Source of the DNA: Tannerella sp.
GTDB lineage: Bacteria; Bacteroidota; Bacteroidia; Bacteroidales; Tannerellaceae
Direction of reading: 5' to 3'
NCBI GenBank assembly: GCA_031263835.1
Contig: JAISEZ010000124.1
Location: 1-10,167 of the forward strand
DNA: 10,167 nt
This document shows, in pieces, positions 6,098 to 10,167 of this stretch. Positions within the stretch are counted from its first letter, which is position 1, and each line of letters starts with the position of its first letter. The position numbers were made by a program, and so were the translations under genes. The notes under the pieces are model-generated. The model ran no database searches. It was not told the DNA's origin and worked only from the letters and a program-made list of their open reading frames with translations.

Positions 6098-6136
6098 CAT
6101 GCAAATTTCAAAAATGATTTATATATTTGCATGGAA
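6095..6136. promoter_or_regulatory. Perfect 12-bp inverted repeat over the ATPase promoter
   Basis: TTCCATGCAAAT (6095-6106) and ATTTGCATGGAA (6125-6136) are perfect reverse complements. Their centres are 30 bases apart, about three helical turns, so two bound proteins would face the same side. The right arm covers half of the -7 box and the transcription start region; the left arm covers the expected -33 region. This layout fits an operator for repression, or a transcript hairpin if an upstream promoter is used. Confidence 0.5.
6122..6129 (+). promoter_or_regulatory. Bacteroidetes -7 box (TATATTTG) for the ATPase gene
   Basis: TATATTTG is a perfect match to TAnnTTTG and lies 22 bases before the ATG at 6152. 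It overlaps the right arm of the 12-bp inverted repeat. Because an in-frame ATG at 6131 lies only one base after this box, it would not be on the transcript; this supports the start at 6152. No clear -33 TTTG is visible. Confidence 0.55.
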
Positions 6137-6151
6137 AAAAGGCGAAAAAGT

Positions 6152-7312
6152 ATGTATATACACCGATATATCGAGTCAAGCGTGCTGAAATCATTGCATC
6201 ACTTTCCCGTGACGGCAATCACCGGCCCCCGGCAGTGCGGTAAATCAACGATGGTTAAGCATCTTATGGAATCTTATCCCGACAGTATCTATCTGGATTT
6301 GGAGAGGCCGTCCGATTTACGGAAACTGGAACATGCCGAATGGTTTTTAACCTCGCAAAAAGAAAAACTGATTTGCATTGATGAAATACAGCGACAACCG
6401 GAATTATTCCCGCTGATTAGAAGTCTGGTTGACGAATGGGATAAACCCGGCTGTTTTTTAATCCTGGGTTCCGCCTCGCGAAACCTGCTGAAACAAAGCT
6501 CGGAATCGCTTGCCGGCAGGATTTCCTATAAGCGGCTTACTCCTTTTCTCCGGGAAGAACTGGGGGACGGTTATCCGATTGAAAACTATTTTTCGGCAGG
6601 CGCGTTCCCGCGCAGTTTGCTGGCCGGCGACGAAGAAATCTCGTTTGAGTGGAGAGAGAATTTTGTGACCACCTTTCTGGAAAGAGACCTGTTGCAATGG
6701 TCAAATTTTACTCCCGTAACCATGAGACGCTTGTGGCAAATGCTGGCTCACGTGAACGGTCAGACGGTGAATTATTCTGCGCTGGCTGCATCTCTGGGGG
6801 TTACGTCCACTACGGTAAAGAATTACATCGACCTGCTGGCGGAGACCTTTATGGTGGAAATTGTTCCGCCGTATATTTCCAACGCGGGAAAAAGGCTGGT
6901 GAAAGCGCCTAAAGTCTATATCGCCGATTCGGGAATTACCGCGGCACTGTTCGGGTTACGAAATTTTGAGGAATTATCGGGCTGTCCCGCTTTCGGTTCC
7001 ATTTGGGAACAGATTGTACTGTCAAACCTGAAGGGGTTATATCCCGATGCGGCGTTTTTCTTTTACAGAACGGCAAACGGCTCGGAAACCGATTTTGTGA
7101 TGAAGATAAGAAATTCGGTTTTTGCCATTGAATGTAAGGCGTCCACTTCGCCGGCGCTCTCAAAAGGCAATTACCTCGCCTTTGAAGATATTGCGCCCAA
7201 ACATACATTTATCGTCATCCCGTCTTCCGACGGCTGGTCGATGAAGGACGGCATGGACGCCGTCCCGCTCGACACGCTCAAATCCAAAATAGACAGCCTG
7301 ACGGCAAAATAA
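6152..7312 (+). CDS. AAA-type ATPase with DUF4143 / nuclease-like C-terminus
   Basis: A 386-residue cytoplasmic protein of the AAA_14-DUF4143 family, common in multiple copies in Bacteroidales. Its cellular role is not settled. Walker A is GPRQCGKS (25-32), Walker B is LICIDE (73-78), and the sensor-like GSAS is at 106-109. A winged-helix-like stretch follows (NYSALAASLGVTSTTVKNY, 207-225). The C-terminal part carries a PD-(D/E)XK-like signature: Glu286 in SIWEQ, Asp314 in SETDF, and Glu327 and Lys329 in IECK. I use the ATG at 6152 because MYIHRYIE is the typical family N-terminus, the leader is A-rich, and the promoter box lies at 6122-6129. It is transcribed alone and is convergent with the fucosidase operon. 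Its DNA is AT-richer than the flanking genes. Length is near the family norm and all motifs are intact. Confidence 0.9.
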   Translation: MYIHRYIESSVLKSLHHFPVTAITGPRQCGKSTMVKHLMESYPDSIYLDLERPSDLRKLEHAEWFLTSQKEKLICIDEIQRQPELFPLIRSLVDEWDKPGCFLILGSASRNLLKQSSESLAGRISYKRLTPFLREELGDGYPIENYFSAGAFPRSLLAGDEEISFEWRENFVTTFLERDLLQWSNFTPVTMRRLWQMLAHVNGQTVNYSALAASLGVTSTTVKNYIDLLAETFMVEIVPPYISNAGKRLVKAPKVYIADSGITAALFGLRNFEELSGCPAFGSIWEQIVLSNLKGLYPDAAFFFYRTANGSETDFVMKIRNSVFAIECKASTSPALSKGNYLAFEDIAPKHTFIVIPSSDGWSMKDGMDAVPLDTLKSKIDSLTAK

Positions 7313-7316
7313 AAGT

Positions 7317-7390
7317 AAATGTGAGAATGAGCCAATATGCCAATGAGCCAATTCATTTTCACATTGACTCATTGGCACATTCTCTCATTT
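7317..7390. repeat. Long imperfect inverted repeat filling the convergent intergenic gap
   Basis: The left arm (7317-7347, starting AAATGTGAGAATGAGCCAAT) and right arm (7360-7390, ending GGCACATTCTCTCATTT) are reverse complements over 31 bases with about eight mismatches, around a 12-base loop. The left arm also contains a 16-base-period direct repeat of AATGAGCCAAT (7326-7336 and 7342-7352). It begins four bases after the ATPase stop and abuts the stop codon of the fucosidase gene. It could thus form a hairpin in both transcripts and act as a bidirectional 3'-end structure or terminator. A related arm lies at 5419-5452. Confidence 0.75.
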
Positions 7391-8839
7391 TTAATAGATT
7401 TCCACGGTCGAAATCAGCGGGCAGGCTTTAGCGTCCGTGATGCGGAGGCGCAGTCTGGAGGCGGAGACGCCGTCGAGCGGGAGTATCCGCCTGTAACCGA
7501 CGGTTGTGCCCGTGGCAACGCACGCCCAGGCGTCGTCTTTCCATACGTCCACTTCGAACTGCTTCACCCGCTGGCCTAAGCGGATGTATTCCCGGATGGA
7601 AACGTAGTTGAGCGTCCGGGGAACGCCCAGGTCTATTTCCACGCTGCCCGAAGTCACGCCGTCGTTTGTCGCCCAGTAGGTTTCCGGGTTTCCGTCGGTC
7701 ACGTTGGCGGCGGCATACGTTTTGGATTTGCCGCGCCAGGTGTCTGCCGAAGCTTTGGCGCCGGCGGCGAGGTTGGTCGAGAAGGCGGCGTCGAGCAGCT
7801 TTTTCCATCCCTGCAGGGCGTTGACATCGTTTTCATGAATCAGTCCGCGGCGGTCGGGGGGCAGGTTGAGCAGGAGGCTGGCGCCGCGCCCGACGGATTC
7901 GAGATAGATTTTGAACAGGTTTTCGGGCGTGCGGACCCGGTCGTCTTCCGTCGCGTGATAGAACCATCCCGGACGGATGGAGACGTCAACCTCGGCGGGC
8001 AGCCAGGATGCGCCGTCTTCCGAGCCGGTGTTCAGCAGGGCGGTGATGCCCGACTTGCCGGGATAGAGCGTATCGACGGAGAGGGTGCACCAGTTGGTTT
8101 CGCCGGCAAAGCCGCTCTCGTTGCCGCACCAGCGGACGTCCGGGCCGGCGTCGCTGAACATGACCGCGCGGGGCGCCAGACGGCGGACGATGGCGTGGGT
8201 ATTCGGCCAGTCGTAGTAGGTGCGGTTGTCGATTCGGCGCTGTTCGCGTGCACCGCCGTAGTAGCCGTCGCCGCCGTTGGCGCCGTCGAACCAGACTTCG
8301 GCAATCTCGCCGTAGTTCGTGAGCAGTTCCGTGAGCTGGCTGCGGTAATAGGCGATGTACTCCGGGGCGGCGTACTGCGCGAAGTTCCGGTCCCAGGGCG
8401 AGAGGTAAACGCCGAAAAACAGCCCGTGCCTGCGGCAGGCGTCGGAAACTTCCTTCACGATGTCGCCCGTCCCGTTGCGGAAGGGGCTGTTCCTGACGGA
8501 ATGTTCGGTGTGGGCGCTGGGCCAGAGGCAGAAGCCGTCGTGATGCTTGCAGGTGAGGATTAAGCCCTTCAGGCCGGCGTCCCGGATAACGGTCACCCAC
8601 TGTTCGGCATCGAAGGCGGTGGGGTTGAAGACGGAGGGGCTTTCGTCGCCGTAGCCCCATTCCCGGTCGGTGAAGGTGTTGGTCGTGAAGTGAACGAAAG
8701 CATACTGCTCCCGTTCGTGCCAGGCCATCTGAATGTCGCCCGGTACCGGCCCGAAGGCCTGCGGAGGCGTTACCTCCGTCTGACATGCGCTGCTGAATAA
8801 CAGCAGATACGCGCCTGCGAATGTAAATAACTTTTTCAT
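7391..8839 (-). CDS. Alpha-L-fucosidase, GH29 family, lipoprotein with C-terminal discoidin-like domain
   Basis: Predicted to hydrolyse alpha-L-fucose from glycans by the GH29 retaining mechanism. The 482-residue product has a lipoprotein signal peptide (MKKLFTFAGAYLLLFSSA, then Cys19). The sequence after Cys (QTEVTPP) lacks a strong acidic surface-export signal, so a periplasmic-facing location is likely. GH29 marks: HFTTNTF (50-56), KHHDGFCLWPS (98-108), EVWFDGANGG (181-190) with probable nucleophile Asp185, and PAEVDVSIRPGWFYH (281-295) with probable acid/base Glu283. The last motif fits the GH29-B (alpha-1,3/1,4) type. Residues about 355-482 look like an F5/8 type C carbohydrate-binding domain (AAANVTDGNPETYWAT...). 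It follows the second fucosidase gene by 18 bp, with an A-rich leader and a possible internal promoter box. All expected motifs are intact. Confidence 0.92.
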   Translation of the reverse strand: MKKLFTFAGAYLLLFSSACQTEVTPPQAFGPVPGDIQMAWHEREQYAFVHFTTNTFTDREWGYGDESPSVFNPTAFDAEQWVTVIRDAGLKGLILTCKHHDGFCLWPSAHTEHSVRNSPFRNGTGDIVKEVSDACRRHGLFFGVYLSPWDRNFAQYAAPEYIAYYRSQLTELLTNYGEIAEVWFDGANGGDGYYGGAREQRRIDNRTYYDWPNTHAIVRRLAPRAVMFSDAGPDVRWCGNESGFAGETNWCTLSVDTLYPGKSGITALLNTGSEDGASWLPAEVDVSIRPGWFYHATEDDRVRTPENLFKIYLESVGRGASLLLNLPPDRRGLIHENDVNALQGWKKLLDAAFSTNLAAGAKASADTWRGKSKTYAAANVTDGNPETYWATNDGVTSGSVEIDLGVPRTLNYVSIREYIRLGQRVKQFEVDVWKDDAWACVATGTTVGYRRILPLDGVSASRLRLRITDAKACPLISTVEIY

Positions 8840-8857
8840 TTTTATTCGGGTTTAAAA

Positions 8858-10167
8858 TTAGCGTGTTTCAAAGATAGCGAAATTTTTAATCCGGGGTTCG
8901 GCTTTGGCTTTTGTGATTTGCAGCCTGATTTCGTCAACGGTCTGCGGGGTGAACCGGTCGATGTGCCTGTGACCGATGTTCGTTCCGGACGACAGGTCAA
9001 TCCACGCGCCGTCTTTCTTTCCCCTGACCTGATATTCCAGCGTTCGCTCGCCGAAGGTGATGTCTTCCTGTATCGCGATGCGGTCGATGGATGCCGGCTG
9101 TTCCAGCCGGATGACGTATTCCGTTCCCTTTCCCGCCGTCTGCCGGAAGGGTGTTCCGTAGTACGTGCGGATGGCGTTGCCGAACTGTTCAATCCGGTTC
9201 ACGTCCGCTTCGGGAACCAGTCCCCTGTCGTCGATGACGATTCCGAGCAGCATGTTGGTGTTCCGTCCGACGCTGGTGACGTACTTTGTCATCAGTTCGT
9301 CCACGGTGAACATCATCGAATCCTGCTCCGCCTTCCAGAACCATCCGCCCTGAAAGGAACGGTTCCAGCGGAGCGTGAAGTCCGATTCTCCCGGACACCA
9401 GTACGGTGCAAACGGGTCGCCGTTCAGTCCGTCGATAACGACCGTGCCGTCGGCGTTGGTGGTCGAATCGGCGGTCGCCCAGCAGGGATAGGGCGCCACG
9501 CCCTGTTCATTTCCTACCCAGCGAATCAGGTTCGGATGACCGTAAGGCCCCTGAAAGGCGATGGCGTCGGGCTGGAGTTTCCGCACCAGCGAAAGCACGT
9601 CCGCGCCGCCCTTTTCCCTGGAAAGCACGCCGCCGTCGAACCAGATTTCAAACAGTTTGCCGTAGTTGCTCCAGAGTTCGGTCAGCTGCTGTACCACGAT
9701 TTTGTTGTAAGTGTCCTGCGAAACCGGCGCTCCCGGCTGGACAAGTCCCGGATTGTCGACGTGTAAATAGCCGTTGGCCGTGGTGCTGGCGTAAATGCCC
9801 GGCCTGATGCCGTATTTCCGGCAGGAGGCGATAAAGTCTCCGACAATATCGCCCTTTCCGTCTTTCCAGGGCGACTGCTTCACACTGTAATCGTGCGCTT
9901 CGGTCGGCCAGAGGCTGAATCCGCTGCAATGTTTCGCCACCAGTACGGCATACGTGGCGCCCAGCTTCTGCGCCGTCTCCAGCCACTGGTCCGTGTTCAG
10001 TTCGGCCGGATTGAATATCTCCGCAGCAGGATGCGTGCCCCACTTCCGAAAATCATATTCCGGCTTGAACACCGGCATGTCCAGATGTATCAGTACGCCG
10101 ATTTCGGCGTCGGCCCACGCCTGTTGAATCCCGTTCGGCGCCACCGGCTCCGCGTCTTTCGTCTCCC
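8858..10167 (-). CDS. GH29 alpha-L-fucosidase-like protein, divergent, 5' end missing
   Basis: A second GH29-family enzyme whose reading frame stays open to the right edge, so its N-terminus and signal peptide are outside. A GTG at 10144 is an internal Val codon (ETKDAEPVAPNGIQQAW reads through it), not a start. Numbering from that Val, FEIWFDGG (165-172) holds the probable nucleophile Asp170. CPGESDF (250-256) aligns with the acid/base motif of its neighbour, making Glu253 the candidate. Two substrate-pocket motifs differ from the neighbour: IHLDMPVF (19-26) replaces HFTTNTF and KHCSGFSLWPT (71-81) replaces KHHDGFCLWPS. The C-terminal about 90 residues form a short beta-sandwich-like domain (YVIRLEQPASIDRIAIQED). 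The stop lies 18 bp before the next fucosidase gene, which suggests one operon. Linkage or substrate preference probably differs from the neighbour. Confidence 0.88.
   Translation of the reverse strand, partial: ETKDAEPVAPNGIQQAWADAEIGVLIHLDMPVFKPEYDFRKWGTHPAAEIFNPAELNTDQWLETAQKLGATYAVLVAKHCSGFSLWPTEAHDYSVKQSPWKDGKGDIVGDFIASCRKYGIRPGIYASTTANGYLHVDNPGLVQPGAPVSQDTYNKIVVQQLTELWSNYGKLFEIWFDGGVLSREKGGADVLSLVRKLQPDAIAFQGPYGHPNLIRWVGNEQGVAPYPCWATADSTTNADGTVVIDGLNGDPFAPYWCPGESDFTLRWNRSFQGGWFWKAEQDSMMFTVDELMTKYVTSVGRNTNMLLGIVIDDRGLVPEADVNRIEQFGNAIRTYYGTPFRQTAGKGTEYVIRLEQPASIDRIAIQEDITFGERTLEYQVRGKKDGAWIDLSSGTNIGHRHIDRFTPQTVDEIRLQITKAKAEPRIKNFAIFETR
8869..8876 (-). promoter_or_regulatory. Possible internal -7 box (TATCTTTG) before the downstream fucosidase gene
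   Basis: On the minus strand this reads TATCTTTG, a perfect TAnnTTTG and identical to the box of the lipoprotein operon. It lies within the last codons of the upstream fucosidase gene, 29 bases before the ATG at 8839. No -33 element is visible and the bases also encode Ile-Phe near the C-terminus, so chance is possible. Confidence 0.3.

Noticed and set aside
6131..6151. Earlier ATPase start at 6131
   Set aside because: The ATG is one base downstream of the -7 box, so it would precede the transcript start; homologues typically begin MYI-R.
7317..7390. CRISPR array
   Set aside because: The repeats are inverted arms and a short 16-base-period duplication, without regular spacers or nearby cas genes.
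10142..10144. GTG as the start of the second GH29 gene
   Set aside because: The frame is open to the window edge, and the GTG gives no signal peptide and would begin inside the expected enzyme.

Overview
The window looks like chromosomal DNA of a Bacteroidota member, most likely Bacteroidales. The pointers are lipoprotein signal peptides on carbohydrate-active enzymes, perfect matches to the Bacteroidetes -7 promoter box (TAnnTTTG), A-rich leaders instead of Shine-Dalgarno sequences, a DUF4143-type AAA ATPase, and abundant small intergenic palindromes. The protein-coding DNA at both ends is GC-rich. The middle (about 5.17-7.4 kb) is visibly AT-richer, which suggests a separately acquired or fast-evolving segment. 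No species can be assigned.

Layout. (1) Positions 1-577 hold no credible gene but are packed with inverted repeats: two copies of a perfect palindrome, several hairpins, and a roughly 165-bp MITE-like mosaic whose ends are inverted copies of each other. (2) Positions 578-5139, minus strand, hold a probable two-gene operon. A 905-residue lipoprotein has an intact transglutaminase-like domain, a second degenerate transglutaminase-like module and a C-terminal thioredoxin-like fold. It is followed 26 bp later by a 605-residue long-chain acyl-CoA synthetase. (3) Positions 5140-6151 are AT-rich, with promoters at both ends, unusual inverted repeats around each promoter, and a frameshifted remnant of a small minus-strand gene that single-frame ORF calling misses. 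(4) Positions 6152-7312, plus strand, encode an AAA ATPase/DUF4143 protein with a PD-(D/E)XK-like C-terminus. (5) Positions 7317-7390 form a long inverted repeat that fills the gap between convergent genes; a related single arm lies at 5419-5452. (6) Positions 7391-10167, minus strand, hold two tandem GH29 alpha-L-fucosidase-family genes 18 bp apart; the upstream one runs off the right edge.

Functionally, the two fucosidase-family enzymes probably act together on fucosylated glycans such as mucin or plant glycans, in or facing the periplasm. The lipoprotein and acyl-CoA synthetase are probably co-transcribed, though no direct biochemical link is evident. I do not see a convincing new defence or mobile system. 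The best leads are the frameshifted small gene, the symmetrical inverted repeats around the two divergent promoters, the repeat mosaic at the left end, the double-transglutaminase architecture and the divergent second GH29.
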